Assembly (NCBI RefSeq): GCF_002843315.1
Contig: NZ_MVDD01000001.1
Coordinates: 496,001-560,000 of the forward strand
Source: Labilibaculum filiforme
GTDB taxonomy: Bacteria; Bacteroidota; Bacteroidia; Bacteroidales; Marinifilaceae
Reading direction: 5' to 3'
Length of the DNA stretch: 64,000 nt
Shown here: positions 46,624 through 56,957 of the stretch, piece by piece
Layout of the letters: every line of letters begins with the position of its first letter
How positions within the stretch are numbered: the first letter of the stretch is position 1
The notes under the pieces: generated by a model
Database searches by the model: none
Seen by the model: the letters and a program-made list of their open reading frames with translations, nothing else
What the model was told of the DNA's origin: nothing
Program-made: the position numbers and the translations under genes

Positions 46624-49140
46624 ATGATGCAGATTATAAAAAAAGGATTTTTACTAGCAGCTATTCTTGCATTTTCGGGTTTTGCTCACACAAGCTTTGC
46701 TCAAGCCACCAAAATTAGAGGGCGAATTATCGATTCGGAGACAAAGGAACCGCTTCCATTTGTAAACATTGCTTTTAAAGGAACTACCATTGGTACCACT
46801 TCAGATTTTGATGGACAGTATTTTTTGGAGACAAGAACTCCATCGGATCTATTACATATCTCTTTTGTGGGATATAAAGAACAGTCCTTTGAAATTCAAA
46901 AAGCCAGTTTTCAAACTATTAATGTAGAGTTAAAATCGGAAGCTTTCGACTTAGCCGAAATTGTTGTTACTCCAGGAGAAAACCCAGCACATGTATTGCT
47001 CCGTAAAATTATTGCGAAAAAAGAGTCCAATAATCCTTCCCGGTTTGATTCGTATCAATACGAATCCTACACAAAAATGGAAATGGATTTAAATAACATT
47101 AAAGATAACTTTAAGGACAAAAAAATCATGCGACAATTCCAGTTTGTCTTTGATTATATCGACACTTCTGTAATAACTGGAAAACCATACTTACCCGTTT
47201 TCATTACAGAATCACTTTCCGACTATCATTTTCAAAAGAAACCGAAGGTGGAAAGAGAAATTATTAAGGCATCACAAATGTCGGGCATTAACGACAATGC
47301 CAGCTTAGCACAGTTTACCGGTCAGCTTCATCAAAATGTAAATATCTACGACAATTTTATTGATCTCTTCAATATGGGCTTTGTAAGTCCTATTGCTGAT
47401 GGCGGGCTTCGTTACTACAAGTATTACCTAACCGACAGTGCTTATAGAGATGGCAATTGGTGCTATCACGTATCCTTTAAACCAAAAAGAAAACAAGAAC
47501 CTACTTTTGTGGGAGATTTTTGGGTGGCAGACACTACTTTCGCAATCGAAAACATGCAAATGCGTATTGCTAAGGACGTTAACCTAAACTGGGTGAAAGA
47601 CTTGGTAAGCAACAACGAATATCAGAAACTAAACGACAGCACCTGGTTCCTGAAAAAACAAAATCTTTTTGTCGATTTCATGATATCCGAAAAAGATTCC
47701 ACCAAACAAATGGGCTTTTTTGGAAGAAAATCAATTTCTTATAAAAATGTAAAAATAAATCAGCCACTTAGGGAGGAAATAATTAAACTCGACAATAATG
47801 TTGTTGTAGAGGAAACGGCACTAAAGCAACCTAAGGAATATTGGGACAATGCCCGACCCTATCAATTATCACAAAGAGAAGCCGGCATTTACTCTATGGT
47901 TGACTCCATTCAAAATGTACCTTTATATAAAAACATTATCGATGTCATTCAAACATTTGTTACTGGCTATTACGTGAAAGGTAAATTTGAATACGGTCCC
48001 TACTACAAACTATACAGTTTTAACGAAATTGAGGGAAACCGATTCATGTTTGGAGGCAGAACCTCGAACGATTTTAGTACCAAAATAATGCTTAACGGTC
48101 ATTTAGCATATGGCGACAAGGATAATAAATTAAAGTACGGACTGGGATTTCTTTACATGATCAATAAGCTTCCCCGAGAAACATTTGGGGTACAATACAA
48201 GCACGATATTCAGCAATTAGGGAAAAGTCCCAATGCATTTACCGAAGGAAATATCCTGTCCTCACTGCTAAAACGAAACCCAAACAATAAATTGACCATG
48301 GTCAATCAACTCGAAACACATTACGAAAAAGAATGGTTTCAAGGGTTTTCGAACACTTTAAAATTTAGATATCGCGATATTACACCAACCGAATATGTTC
48401 CGTTTAATGCTCCTGATGCAAGTGGAAATATTCCTATTTCAGGAATTACATCATCGGAATTGGAGCTAAGAACCCGATTTACCAAAAATGAAAAAATTGT
48501 GATGGGTGAATTTGAAAGAATTCACTTTGGCGGACCATTTCCTGTATTCAACCTTTACCTTACGATGGGCATGAAGGATGTTTTGGGTGCCGATCACGAT
48601 TATCAGAAAATAGATTTAAGCATTGAACACACCTTAGAGCTACCTCCTTTGGGAAACTTATACTATTTGGTTACCGCTGGCAAACTATTTGGAAAAGTTC
48701 CCTATCCTCTTCTTCACATGCACGAAGGAAATGAAACATACGCTTTTGACCCCTATGCATTTAACATGATGAACTATTACGAATTTGCTAGTGACCAATA
48801 CGTTAGTTTATTCGTAGAACACCATTTTAACGGACTAATCCTGAACAGAATCCCGTTATTCCGAAAATTGAAATGGAGAACAGTTATCTCTGGCAAAGGA
48901 TTAATTGGTAGCCTAAGCGACAAAAATAATGGTTCTTTAGCCAATACAGATGCTAAAATGCTTTTCCCAAATGGACTTTCGGATGTAAGTAAACCTTACT
49001 TTGAAGCCAGTGTAGGAATTGAAAACATATTTAAGTTTATTCGAATTGATGCTATGTGGAGATTAAATCACTTGGAAGACAATCCTTATCAAGATTTTGA
49101 AAATTTTGGCATACGAGCAATGTTTCAATTTACTTTTTAA
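46624..49140 (+). CDS. DUF5686 outer-membrane protein with carboxypeptidase-regulatory-like domain
   Basis: An 838-residue secreted protein: signal peptide (MMQIIKKGFLLAAILAFSG to about residue 27), a CarboxypepD_reg-like/CNA-B-like domain (about 28-118, with KIRGRIIDSETKEPLPFVNI split across it and GTTSDFDGQYFL), then the DUF5686 region ending in aromatic beta strands and FQFTF at the C-terminus. The family is common in Bacteroidota and appears to be an outer-membrane barrel related to TonB-receptor helpers; its task is unknown. The start at 46624 gives a proper signal peptide, unlike the upstream TTG at 46579. Confidence 0.82.
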   Translation: MMQIIKKGFLLAAILAFSGFAHTSFAQATKIRGRIIDSETKEPLPFVNIAFKGTTIGTTSDFDGQYFLETRTPSDLLHISFVGYKEQSFEIQKASFQTINVELKSEAFDLAEIVVTPGENPAHVLLRKIIAKKESNNPSRFDSYQYESYTKMEMDLNNIKDNFKDKKIMRQFQFVFDYIDTSVITGKPYLPVFITESLSDYHFQKKPKVEREIIKASQMSGINDNASLAQFTGQLHQNVNIYDNFIDLFNMGFVSPIADGGLRYYKYYLTDSAYRDGNWCYHVSFKPKRKQEPTFVGDFWVADTTFAIENMQMRIAKDVNLNWVKDLVSNNEYQKLNDSTWFLKKQNLFVDFMISEKDSTKQMGFFGRKSISYKNVKINQPLREEIIKLDNNVVVEETALKQPKEYWDNARPYQLSQREAGIYSMVDSIQNVPLYKNIIDVIQTFVTGYYVKGKFEYGPYYKLYSFNEIEGNRFMFGGRTSNDFSTKIMLNGHLAYGDKDNKLKYGLGFLYMINKLPRETFGVQYKHDIQQLGKSPNAFTEGNILSSLLKRNPNNKLTMVNQLETHYEKEWFQGFSNTLKFRYRDITPTEYVPFNAPDASGNIPISGITSSELELRTRFTKNEKIVMGEFERIHFGGPFPVFNLYLTMGMKDVLGADHDYQKIDLSIEHTLELPPLGNLYYLVTAGKLFGKVPYPLLHMHEGNETYAFDPYAFNMMNYYEFASDQYVSLFVEHHFNGLILNRIPLFRKLKWRTVISGKGLIGSLSDKNNGSLANTDAKMLFPNGLSDVSKPYFEASVGIENIFKFIRIDAMWRLNHLEDNPYQDFENFGIRAMFQFTF

Positions 49141-49206
49141 TAATCTGAAGAAATTATTGACCAGTTTTGAACCTAAGTACAAAGTTCAATTCTCATAGAT
49201 CTTTTC

Positions 49207-49214
49207 TATATTTG
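49207..49214 (+). promoter_or_regulatory. -7 box for lptB
   Basis: TATATTTG followed by CACC is a strong match to TAnnTTTG, giving a leader of about 27 bases. No -33 box at standard spacing. Confidence 0.55.
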
Positions 49215-49247
49215 CACCATTCCGATCCTTAAACATATTGAATAAAG

Positions 49248-49982
49248 ATGATTTTAAGAGCTGAAAATTTAATAAAAAGATACAAAACCAGAACTGTTGT
49301 TAAAGGAGTATCTGTTGAAGTAAAACAAGGTGAAATTGTTGGTTTACTTGGTCCTAACGGCGCAGGTAAAACCACTTCATTTTACATGATTGTTGGACTG
49401 ATTCAACCAAACGGCGGACGAATTTTTTTAGATGACAGAGAAATTACTAATGAACCGGTTTACAAACGCGCACAATTGGGCGTTGGTTACTTAGCCCAGG
49501 AAGCCTCGGTATTTCGAAAACTAAGTGTAGAAGATAATATTAGGGCCGTATTGGAGATGTCGGATTTCTCGAAAGAATACCAAAAAGAACGCTTGGAAGA
49601 AATGCTGAACGAGTTTAGCTTACAAAAAATCAGAAAAAGTTTAGGCATTCAGTTATCAGGAGGTGAAAGGAGACGTACCGAAATCGCTAGAGCACTATCC
49701 ATAAAACCAAAATTTATTCTTTTAGATGAACCATTTGCAGGAGTTGATCCAATCGCGGTGGAAGACATCCAAGAAATTGTTCGCCATTTAAAGGATAAAA
49801 ACATTGGAATTCTAATCACAGATCACAACGTGCAGGAAACACTTTCAATTACCGAAAGAGCTTACCTATTATTCGAAGGTAATATTCTAAAATCAGGAAC
49901 TGCTGAAGAACTTGCTGCCGATGAAGATGTAAGAAGAGTTTATTTAGGAAAGAACTTCGAGCTTCGTAAACCTATAAAATAG
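49248..49982 (+). CDS. lptB: LPS export ABC transporter ATP-binding protein LptB
   Basis: ATPase of the LptB2FG complex that extracts lipopolysaccharide from the inner membrane. The 244-residue protein has Walker [11 protein letters not shown] (about residues 35-44), the Q loop in YLAQEASVF, the ABC signature [15 protein letters not shown] (about 138-152), Walker [14 protein letters not shown] and the switch histidine in [18 protein letters not shown] and [12 protein letters not shown] are typical of LptB rather than other ABC ATPases. kdsD upstream makes KDO for the same molecule. Confidence 0.92.
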   Translation: MILRAENLIKRYKTRTVVKGVSVEVKQGEIVGLLGPNGAGKTTSFYMIVGLIQPNGGRIFLDDREITNEPVYKRAQLGVGYLAQEASVFRKLSVEDNIRAVLEMSDFSKEYQKERLEEMLNEFSLQKIRKSLGIQLSGGERRRTEIARALSIKPKFILLDEPFAGVDPIAVEDIQEIVRHLKDKNIGILITDHNVQETLSITERAYLLFEGNILKSGTAEELAADEDVRRVYLGKNFELRKPIK

Positions 49983-50076
49983 CTCATTTTCAAGACTATT
50001 GAATTAATTCGCAATTCGAATAAAATGAAGACCTAAAATATTACTGAAAAAAACTTCATTTTTTTTCGAACAGGTA

Positions 50077-50107
50077 TTGCAAATTATAAAAAACAGCTCT
50101 ATATTTG
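50077..50107 (+). promoter_or_regulatory. promoter of tRNA-Leu
   Basis: TTG (50077-50079), a 20-base spacer and TATATTTG (50100-50107) match the Bacteroidota promoter. The start would be near 50114, nine bases before the tRNA. Confidence 0.65.
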
Positions 50108-50122
50108 CACCGCAATTAACCC

Positions 50123-50204
50123 GCGGATGTGGCGTAATTGGTAGCCGCGCTAGACTTAGGATCTAGTGCCGAGAGGCGTGGGGGTTCGAGTCCCTTCATC
50201 CGCA
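50123..50204 (+). tRNA. tRNA-Leu (anticodon UAG)
   Basis: An 82-base class II tRNA. GCGGATG (50123-50129) pairs with CATCCGC in the acceptor stem, the anticodon loop CTTAGGA (50155-50161) carries TAG at 50157-50159, a long variable arm GCCGAGAGGC follows, and GGTTCGA marks the T arm. The discriminator base is A and CCA is not encoded. It reads CUA and, with wobble, other CUN codons. Confidence 0.95.
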
Positions 50205-50223
50205 CAATAAAAAGAATAACCTT

Positions 50224-50278
50224 AAACCGCCCGTACTTCCGATACTGATTTGTGTCGATCGTGAGGCGGTTTTTTTTC
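50224..50278 (+). terminator. terminator after tRNA-Leu
   Basis: AAACCGCC (50224-50231) pairs with GGCGGTTT (50265-50272), enclosing a second hairpin CGATAC/GTGTCG with a TGATTT loop, and eight T residues follow. It ends the tRNA transcript and lies 33 bases before trigger factor. Confidence 0.8.
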
Positions 50279-50311
50279 AATTAAAGAGGTTTTATCTATA
50301 ATAGCTAAAAA

Positions 50312-51661
50312 ATGAACATTACAAAAACCAATATTGATGATTTAAATGCTGTAATTAAATTACAGATTGTTCAAGAAGATTACGAGACCCGAGTAAACAA
50401 TGTGTTGAAAGACTATCGTAAAAAAGCAAATATCAATGGTTTCCGTGCTGGTAAAGTACCTATGGGTGTGATTAAAAAAATGTACGGAACTCCTGTTTTA
50501 GCTGATGAAATTAATAAAATTCTTAGCGAAGAGCTAATGAAGTATATTCGCGAAAATGATTTAAATATCATGGGCGAGCCTCTTCCAAATGAAACTGAAC
50601 AAAAAGAAATCAATTGGGAAAAAGACACTGAATTCGAATTCTCATTCGACATTGCTTTAACTCCTGAATACACGCTTAACTTAAGCAAAAAAGACAAAAT
50701 CGACTTCTTCAAAATTATTGTTGACGAAAAAATGATTCAAAGTGGTGTTGATATGCACTCTCGTCGTTTTGGCTCAAACAATCCTACTGAAGTTGTAGAG
50801 GAAAAAGAACTTTTGAAAGGGAACTTTGCTCAGGTTGATGCAAAAGGAAAACTGACTGAAGAAGGAATTGTTAGCGAAAATGTTGCCATGTCGTTAGAAT
50901 ACATGAAAGACGAGGATGCTAAGAAAAAATTCGTTGGCGCTAAGAAAGAGGATGCAATTGTTTTTAATCCAGCGAAAGCTTTTGAGAACAAATCTGACAT
51001 CGCTTCGATGCTAAATATTTCGAAAGAAGAGGCCGAGACATTAGATGCTGACTTCCAATTTACAATTACCGAAATCACTAAATTTGTTAATGCTGAATTG
51101 AATCAAGAATTGTTCGATAAAGTGTTTGGTGAAGGTACTGTATCTTCAGAAGAAGAATTCAAGAATAAAATTAAAGAAGATATCGAAAAACAATTAGAGA
51201 ACGATAGCGACTACAAATTCTTGATTGATGCCAAAGCTAAATTGGTGAAAAAAGCAAAAATTGACCTTCCTGAAGTATTCTTGAAACGTTGGATTGTTGC
51301 TACAAACAAAGAAATGACTGCTGAGCAAGTTGAAACTGATTTTGCAAACTATGCTGATGAGTTCAAATGGCAATTAATCAAAAACAGATTGATTCAAGAG
51401 AATGACTTAAAAGTTAGTCAGGAAGAAGTAATGGAATTTGCTAAAAAACAAGCATTAATGCAATTCCAACAATATGGAATGATGGATGTACCTGAAGAGT
51501 ACTTAAACAACTATGCTCAACAAATGATGCAAAATCAGGACGAGCAAAGAAAAATTTATGAGCGTAAAGCTGATGATAAAGTTGTTGAATACATTAAAGG
51601 AACCATTAAATTGGACGAAAAAGAGATTACTACTGAAGATTTCAACAAAATGTTTGAATAA
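50312..51661 (+). CDS. tig: trigger factor
   Basis: Ribosome-associated chaperone. The 449-residue protein has the ribosome-docking signature GFRAGKVP (about residues 44-51) in the N-terminal domain and a long helical C-terminal arm domain (about 265-449). The middle region (about 150-255) is a diverged FKBP-like fold typical of Bacteroidota. It lies upstream of clpP and clpX, the conserved tig-clpP-clpX order, but hairpins separate all three. Confidence 0.94.
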   Translation: MNITKTNIDDLNAVIKLQIVQEDYETRVNNVLKDYRKKANINGFRAGKVPMGVIKKMYGTPVLADEINKILSEELMKYIRENDLNIMGEPLPNETEQKEINWEKDTEFEFSFDIALTPEYTLNLSKKDKIDFFKIIVDEKMIQSGVDMHSRRFGSNNPTEVVEEKELLKGNFAQVDAKGKLTEEGIVSENVAMSLEYMKDEDAKKKFVGAKKEDAIVFNPAKAFENKSDIASMLNISKEEAETLDADFQFTITEITKFVNAELNQELFDKVFGEGTVSSEEEFKNKIKEDIEKQLENDSDYKFLIDAKAKLVKKAKIDLPEVFLKRWIVATNKEMTAEQVETDFANYADEFKWQLIKNRLIQENDLKVSQEEVMEFAKKQALMQFQQYGMMDVPEEYLNNYAQQMMQNQDEQRKIYERKADDKVVEYIKGTIKLDEKEITTEDFNKMFE

Positions 51662-51684
51662 GTGGGTACAGCTTAATAAGACAC

Positions 51685-51719
51685 GAAACCACGCTTTTAA
51701 AAAGCGTGGTTTTCTTTTT
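51685..51719 (+). terminator. terminator after tig
   Basis: AAACCACGCTTTT (51686-51698) pairs with AAAAGCGTGGTTT (51700-51712), followed by T-rich sequence. It is 24 bases past the stop. Confidence 0.85.
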
Positions 51720-51809
51720 GGCTTTAAAATACCGATTTTGTTAAGCCATTCTTTTCAAATGGTGAAAATTTAACTAATTTAGGTCTACGAAATATAAAAT
51801 CACTTTGCT

Positions 51810-52484
51810 ATGATACCAAAAGATGAATTCAATAAATTTGCTACAAAGCATATGGGCATAAGCAGCCTAAACTTAGATCGATATACATCAATCAGCAACA
51901 GCTACATCTCTCCTACTATTATTGAGGAAAGACAACTAAACGTTGCATCAATGGATGTATTCTCTCGACTTATGATGGATCGGATTATCTTTCTTGGTAT
52001 TCCTATTGACGATTACGTTGCCAATATTATTATGGCGCAATTGCTGTTTTTAGAATCAACAGATCCGTCGAAAGACATTCAGATCTATTTCAATACACCA
52101 GGTGGTTCGGTACATGCAGGCTTGGGAATTTACGATACCATGCAATACATTAAATGTGATGTTGCTACTATTTGTACTGGAATGGCTGCTTCGATGGGAG
52201 CTGTTCTATTAACTGCAGGAACAAAAGGAAAACGTTCGGCACTTAAACACTCTCGTGTAATGATTCACCAACCAATGGGTGGTGCTCAAGGGCAAGCTTC
52301 GGATATCGAAATTACTGCACGCGAGATTTTAAAATTGAAAAAAGAACTTTATACTATTATTGCCGATCATTCGGGAAACACTTACGAAAAAGTAGAGAAA
52401 AATTCGGATCGTGACTATTGGATGACAGCCGCGGAAGCAAAGGAGTACGGAATGATTGACGAAGTACTTATTCGTGAGCAATAA
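51810..52484 (+). CDS. clpP: ATP-dependent Clp protease proteolytic subunit
   Basis: Serine peptidase forming the ClpP tetradecamer. The 224-residue protein has the nucleophile serine in [11 protein letters not shown] (about residue 127), the histidine in [12 protein letters not shown] (about 148-159), and the aspartate further on; all three catalytic residues are present. The N-terminal 35 residues match other Bacteroidota ClpP. It sits between tig and clpX. Confidence 0.96.
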   Translation: MIPKDEFNKFATKHMGISSLNLDRYTSISNSYISPTIIEERQLNVASMDVFSRLMMDRIIFLGIPIDDYVANIIMAQLLFLESTDPSKDIQIYFNTPGGSVHAGLGIYDTMQYIKCDVATICTGMAASMGAVLLTAGTKGKRSALKHSRVMIHQPMGGAQGQASDIEITAREILKLKKELYTIIADHSGNTYEKVEKNSDRDYWMTAAEAKEYGMIDEVLIREQ

Positions 52485-52510
52485 GCTAACTAAATAGAAA
52501 TCAGAATAAC

Positions 52511-52552
52511 AAAATGCAGAGTTAAGATTTAAATTCTTAACTTTGCATTTTT
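52511..52552 (+). terminator. hairpin between clpP and clpX, overlapping a -7 box
   Basis: AAAATGCAGAGTTAAGA (52511-52527) pairs with TCTTAACTTTGCATTTT (52535-52551) with one G-U pair, then T residues. The same right arm contains TAACTTTG (52538-52545), a match to TAnnTTTG that could start clpX mRNA about 20 bases before its ATG. It may both end clpP mRNA and begin clpX mRNA. Confidence 0.65.
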
Positions 52553-52571
52553 AGTATTATAAATAAGAAAC

Positions 52572-53786
52572 ATGGATAAATGCTCGTTTTGTGGGAGAGA
52601 AAAGAAAGATACAAATCTTCTAATTGCTGGAATCAGCGGTCATATCTGCGATAGCTGTATCGAACAAGCCTACGCTATTGTACAGGAAGAATTAAAGAAT
52701 CGTACTGATATCAACCTAAAAGAGATTCAATTATTAAAACCAACAGAAATTAAAGCTTTTCTTGATCAATATGTAATTGGACAGGATGATGCAAAAAAAT
52801 ATCTTGCGGTTGCAGTATATAATCATTACAAAAGATTGCTTCAAGAAAAAGACGACGAGGATATAGAGATTGAAAAATCAAATATTATTCTTGTTGGTGA
52901 AACCGGGACAGGTAAAACTTTATTGGCTCGAACAATTGCCAAAATGCTTCACGTTCCTTTTACTATTGTTGATGCCACCGTACTAACCGAAGCTGGTTAC
53001 GTAGGAGAAGATATCGAATCGATCCTAACACGATTGCTGCAAGCATCGGATTACGATATTACAGCTGCTGAAAAAGGAATTGTATTTATTGATGAAATAG
53101 ATAAAATTGCCAGAAAAAGCGACAATCCTTCTATTACCAGAGATGTTTCGGGCGAAGGAGTTCAGCAAGGTTTGCTTAAATTATTGGAAGGATCGGTTGT
53201 GAATGTTCCGCCACAAGGAGGAAGAAAACATCCAGATCAGAAAATGATACCTGTAAACACCAAAAACATTCTATTTATTTGTGGTGGTGCTTTTGATGGT
53301 ATTCAAAGAAAAATTGCACAACGATTAAATACTCAGATTGTTGGATTTAATGCCAACAAAGAAAAAGAACAAATTGATCAGGATAATCTATTGCAATACA
53401 TTGCTCCACAAGATTTAAAATCTTTTGGTTTGATTCCTGAGATAATTGGACGTTTGCCTGTTCTAACGTACTTGGAGCCTTTGGACAGAAAAGCATTACG
53501 CAATATTCTTACGGTTCCAAAAAATGCAATTTTAAAACAATACACCAAGCTATTTAAAATAGACGATATTGAATTAGTATTTGAAGATGATGCTTTGGAG
53601 TATATTGTTGATAAAGCCCTGGAATTTAAACTTGGAGCCCGCGGATTACGATCTATCTGCGAAGCCATCATGATTGATGCCATGTTTGAATTACCAACAA
53701 GCGATCAGAAAAAAATTGATATTGACAGAAAATACGCAAGTGAGAAACTTGAAAAAATAAATCTCAAGCGTTTAAAAGTCGCATAG
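52572..53786 (+). CDS. clpX: ATP-dependent Clp protease ATP-binding subunit ClpX
   Basis: AAA+ unfoldase that feeds ClpP. The 404-residue protein has the N-terminal zinc finger [11 protein letters not shown]...CDSC (about residues 4-31), Walker [13 protein letters not shown] (about 111-122), Walker [10 protein letters not shown] (about 175-183), sensor and arginine-finger regions, and ends with the small C-terminal domain ([14 protein letters not shown]). The ClpP-docking IGF-type loop is present as IVGFNA. Confidence 0.96.
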   Translation: MDKCSFCGREKKDTNLLIAGISGHICDSCIEQAYAIVQEELKNRTDINLKEIQLLKPTEIKAFLDQYVIGQDDAKKYLAVAVYNHYKRLLQEKDDEDIEIEKSNIILVGETGTGKTLLARTIAKMLHVPFTIVDATVLTEAGYVGEDIESILTRLLQASDYDITAAEKGIVFIDEIDKIARKSDNPSITRDVSGEGVQQGLLKLLEGSVVNVPPQGGRKHPDQKMIPVNTKNILFICGGAFDGIQRKIAQRLNTQIVGFNANKEKEQIDQDNLLQYIAPQDLKSFGLIPEIIGRLPVLTYLEPLDRKALRNILTVPKNAILKQYTKLFKIDDIELVFEDDALEYIVDKALEFKLGARGLRSICEAIMIDAMFELPTSDQKKIDIDRKYASEKLEKINLKRLKVA

Positions 53787-53814
53787 AAAAAGCCGGATAA
53801 TATCCGGCTTTTTT
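53787..53814. terminator. bidirectional terminator between clpX and lipoprotein
   Basis: AAAAAGCCGGATA (53787-53799) and TATCCGGCTTTTTT (53801-53814) make a perfect hairpin with T-runs on both strands. It touches the clpX stop and ends two bases from the convergent lipoprotein stop. Confidence 0.85.
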
Positions 53815-53816
53815 CT

Positions 53817-54665
53817 TTATAATGTAATTGTAATATTTGCTCCTGATGCGCTTAAATTTACTTTCGCATCACAATCCAATTCAGGATCTCCTCCTCCGAA
53901 ATTGACTTCACCATCGCCAACATCACTTAAAGTTAAAGAAGCCTTCCCACCTATAATATTCTTGCAAGAGTAAGCATAAATTAAGTCGCTGCTACTTTCC
54001 AGGTTAAAAGTCACCCCATCGGGAGTTTCTCCGGTAAGGCTGGTTGTAAACTGAAAAACATCATCAATATAGGTAGATGAACCGTCTTCATTCTTTAAAA
54101 AAGTATACACATTACTAATGTTCGCTACTGAAATCGTATAAACCACATCATCGGTTCCCGTAATTAAAACTTTAGCATTTTCCATTGTCATGCTAAAATC
54201 ATTCCCATCTGTTTTTCCAGTTATTTGAAACGATATTGTTCCTGATATGTTATACCCATAGGAATAAAAATCGGTTAAACGAATATCAAACGTCTTTAAA
54301 GTTTCATCAATTGGATCGACCACTACTTTTCCTTTAAAAGCGGCACCATTCGACGAACAGGTAGAGGTTCCATAATCCAACACCACTGAATCGAGCACCG
54401 AAGTCGTCGCATTCCGATGAACCGAAGCCGTTAGGCAGGTTGCTACATTTGTAGTGATAAAATCGCCTTCAAATGCCAATTTATGCATTACAATACCATT
54501 CACATCCATGGCCAAATCGTTAAACGAATTTTCAATTTGCAAGCTAAGCTCTGCCGGAACCGAAAATACATCCAAAATAACATCTTCCGGATCGGATCCT
54601 GTAGAACATGAATTCACAAGTAAAATACCAATGGATAATGTTACTCCTAAAATAAAACGCCTCAT
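53817..54665 (-). CDS. uncharacterised lipoprotein, relative of the one at 11448
   Basis: A 282-residue lipoprotein with signal peptide MRRFILGVTLSIGILLVNSC and acidic residues shortly after the Cys, as in surface lipoproteins of this phylum. The mature protein is beta-rich. It has VVLDYGTSTC (about 91-100), a late SCKNIIGG, and NFGGGDPELDC near the end. The same order of motifs (DYG, then C-x-x-I-x-G, then NFG-G...CD) occurs in the lipoprotein at 11448-12317. It follows folA by six bases, so it may be the last gene of that operon. Function unknown. Confidence 0.65.
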   Translation of the reverse strand: MRRFILGVTLSIGILLVNSCSTGSDPEDVILDVFSVPAELSLQIENSFNDLAMDVNGIVMHKLAFEGDFITTNVATCLTASVHRNATTSVLDSVVLDYGTSTCSSNGAAFKGKVVVDPIDETLKTFDIRLTDFYSYGYNISGTISFQITGKTDGNDFSMTMENAKVLITGTDDVVYTISVANISNVYTFLKNEDGSSTYIDDVFQFTTSLTGETPDGVTFNLESSSDLIYAYSCKNIIGGKASLTLSDVGDGEVNFGGGDPELDCDAKVNLSASGANITITL

Positions 54666-54671
54666 ATATTT

Positions 54672-55157
54672 TTATTTTCTTACGTAATCAATAAACGAAT
54701 AAGGAAATTCATTTTTTTCATCTGGCAAACAGTCTTTTCGATTCACTGACTCCCATTCTTTTGTATCCATCACTGGAAAAAAAGTATCTCCCTCAAAATT
54801 TTTATGAACTTTTGTATAGTAAACCTTATTAGCCATCGCTATCGCTTCCTTATAAATTGTTCCACCTCCAATTATAAAAACTTCCTCCTGATCAGCAGAT
54901 TTTGCAAGAGCTTCCTCTAAGGAATTAGCAACCACACAACCTTCCACCGCATAATCCGCTTGACGGGTAATAATTACTGAAGTTCTATTTGGCAATGGTT
55001 TTCCAATTGATTCGAAAGTTTTTCGTCCCATAATAATGGTATGCCCGGTTGTTAAGGCTTTGAAACGTTTTAAATCGGCAGATAATTTCCAAATTAACTG
55101 ATTATCTTTTCCAATTACCTGATTTCGAGAAACGGCAACAATAATGGATATATTCAT
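54672..55157 (-). CDS. folA: dihydrofolate reductase
   Basis: Reduces dihydrofolate with NADPH, regenerating the cofactor consumed by ThyA. The 161-residue protein has IIVAVSRNQVIGKDNQLIWK at the start, the catalytic acid in SADLKRFK (about residues 26-33), GRKTFESIGKPLPNR (about 44-58) and FIIGGGTIYKEA. The usual proline after the tryptophan-histidine pair is serine (WKLSAD), a mild variation. It lies 11 bases downstream of thyA. Confidence 0.95.
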   Translation of the reverse strand: MNISIIVAVSRNQVIGKDNQLIWKLSADLKRFKALTTGHTIIMGRKTFESIGKPLPNRTSVIITRQADYAVEGCVVANSLEEALAKSADQEEVFIIGGGTIYKEAIAMANKVYYTKVHKNFEGDTFFPVMDTKEWESVNRKDCLPDEKNEFPYSFIDYVRK

Positions 55158-55168
55158 AATTTATAGTT

Positions 55169-55963
55169 TTAAACGGAAATTGCTCCTTTAATATGCGGAT
55201 GCGGATTGTAGTTTTCCAGACTAAAATCCTCAAATTTAAAATCGAATATGCTTTTTACTTCTGGATTTATTTTCAGTACCGGAAGATCTTTTGGTTTTCT
55301 TGACAATTGTAATTTTACCTGATCTAGATGGTTCAAATAAATATGTGCATCGCCAAGCGTATGTACAAATTCACCTGGCTCTAAATTACACACTTGAGCC
55401 ATCATCATGGTTAAAATAGCATAGGAAGCTATATTAAAGGGAACTCCCAAAAATATATCGGCACTGCGCTGGTACAGCTGACAAGAAAGTTTGCCATTAG
55501 CTACGTAAAATTGAAACAACGCATGACATGGTGGTAAAGCCATATTCTCGATGTCTGCAGGATTCCAAGCACTTACAATTAGCCTTCTTGAATTGGGATT
55601 ATTTTTAATATCGTGCACCACTTGCGTGATTTGATCGATAGCTTCGCCATTACTTTTGGGCCAAGATCTCCACTGGTATCCGTAAACATGACCTAAATCG
55701 CCGTTTTCATCGGCCCATTCGTTCCAAATTCGAACCCCATTATCCTGAAGGTATTTTACGTTGGTATCTCCATCTAAAAACCAAAGTAATTCATGAATAA
55801 TTGATTTAAGATGAAGCTTTTTAGTGGTTAAAAGTGGAAAGCCTTTGGATAAATCGAAGCGCATTTGATGTCCAAAAACACTTACTGTCCCGGTTCCTGT
55901 TCTGTCTTCCTTCTTATTCCCTTCTTCGAGAACTCTTTCTAATAAGTGAAGATATTGTTGCAT
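55169..55963 (-). CDS. thyA: thymidylate synthase
   Basis: Makes dTMP from dUMP with methylenetetrahydrofolate. The 264-residue protein has the catalytic cysteine in [13 protein letters not shown] (about 142-154), the dUMP-binding [20 protein letters not shown] (about 164-183), and [10 protein letters not shown]. Length is that of Escherichia coli ThyA. It lies 16 bases after the Gate-domain gene and 11 before folA. Confidence 0.97.
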   Translation of the reverse strand: MQQYLHLLERVLEEGNKKEDRTGTGTVSVFGHQMRFDLSKGFPLLTTKKLHLKSIIHELLWFLDGDTNVKYLQDNGVRIWNEWADENGDLGHVYGYQWRSWPKSNGEAIDQITQVVHDIKNNPNSRRLIVSAWNPADIENMALPPCHALFQFYVANGKLSCQLYQRSADIFLGVPFNIASYAILTMMMAQVCNLEPGEFVHTLGDAHIYLNHLDQVKLQLSRKPKDLPVLKINPEVKSIFDFKFEDFSLENYNPHPHIKGAISV

Positions 55964-55979
55964 AACTAATTGTCGAATT

Positions 55980-56957
55980 TTAATTTTTAAAGATAAAACT
56001 ATTTAAGGACTTCCTGATATATAGTTCGAACCGATATAACCAAACCACTATAATTCCTAAAACCAGACGAGGAATAATTAACCAACCCAAGGGTACGCCA
56101 ATAGCGGCAAATAGCAGTGGATCCTCTAACTGCGAATGAGATACAGCAATATGATGATTTAACAAATCGGCATCCGATTTAGTCATCTGTCCTTTATCAA
56201 CTTGCTCAATCATAATGGCGGAACCATAAGCTAATCCTAAAGTATTGGCAACAATCCACGAAAACGAGGTTGAATTCGGCAATCCCATTATTGCCTGCAA
56301 AGGTGCCAATACTCGCGACAAGAATTTTATGACTCCAAAAACTTCCAGTATCCGTTGTAAAATCATTAATAAAGTAATCAGAACGATCACTTTCACACTT
56401 AGAATCAATGACGACCAAAGCCAAGTTATAAACATCGCTGTAAAGGTTTCCTGCTGAACCAAAACACTAGAATGTGCTTGAAAAGAATCTGCCGGTAAGG
56501 CCCAATTTAAAAACAAACCTAGCGCAAAACTACCCAGCAATCTTAATAGAATCATTCGTAGCATCGATGAACCGGTTTTTTTTAAAACTGCTGTCTCAAT
56601 AACAAAACCATGTGCCACTAAACACATCGCCGCCAAAATGGTTACTACTCTTCCCTCCAACTCTAAACTGGTAATTACAGCAATAGCCGTATAAATATTC
56701 GTAAAAATACTAGTTAACAAGACAAATGCCGATTCGCCTGGTAAACCCATGTACTCGAATGCAGGAGTAAGATAAGCCGAAACCATAGCCAATATTCCCG
56801 TGTAATTAAGTAATAATACACCAAAAGAAACCGGAATCATAATACTTAAAAGCCATTTTGTGGTAGTGTAAGCTTTTGGAATAGATTCCCTAACGGCAGC
56901 AATAACTTTAGCTTTCGCTACGTGATTTTGAGTCTCAACCGAACTTTTATGAATCAT
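55980..56957 (-). CDS. nucleoside-recognition (Gate) domain membrane protein
   Basis: A 325-residue inner-membrane protein with about eight hydrophobic segments of the Gate/nucleoside-recognition family, related to concentrative nucleoside transporters and SpmA/SpmB. No other domain is present. Placement just upstream of thyA and folA, and divergent from a NupG-like transporter, suggests a role in nucleoside movement. The substrate and direction are unknown, and the family name alone does not prove nucleoside binding. Confidence 0.75.
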   Translation of the reverse strand: MIHKSSVETQNHVAKAKVIAAVRESIPKAYTTTKWLLSIMIPVSFGVLLLNYTGILAMVSAYLTPAFEYMGLPGESAFVLLTSIFTNIYTAIAVITSLELEGRVVTILAAMCLVAHGFVIETAVLKKTGSSMLRMILLRLLGSFALGLFLNWALPADSFQAHSSVLVQQETFTAMFITWLWSSLILSVKVIVLITLLMILQRILEVFGVIKFLSRVLAPLQAIMGLPNSTSFSWIVANTLGLAYGSAIMIEQVDKGQMTKSDADLLNHHIAVSHSQLEDPLLFAAIGVPLGWLIIPRLVLGIIVVWLYRFELYIRKSLNSFIFKN

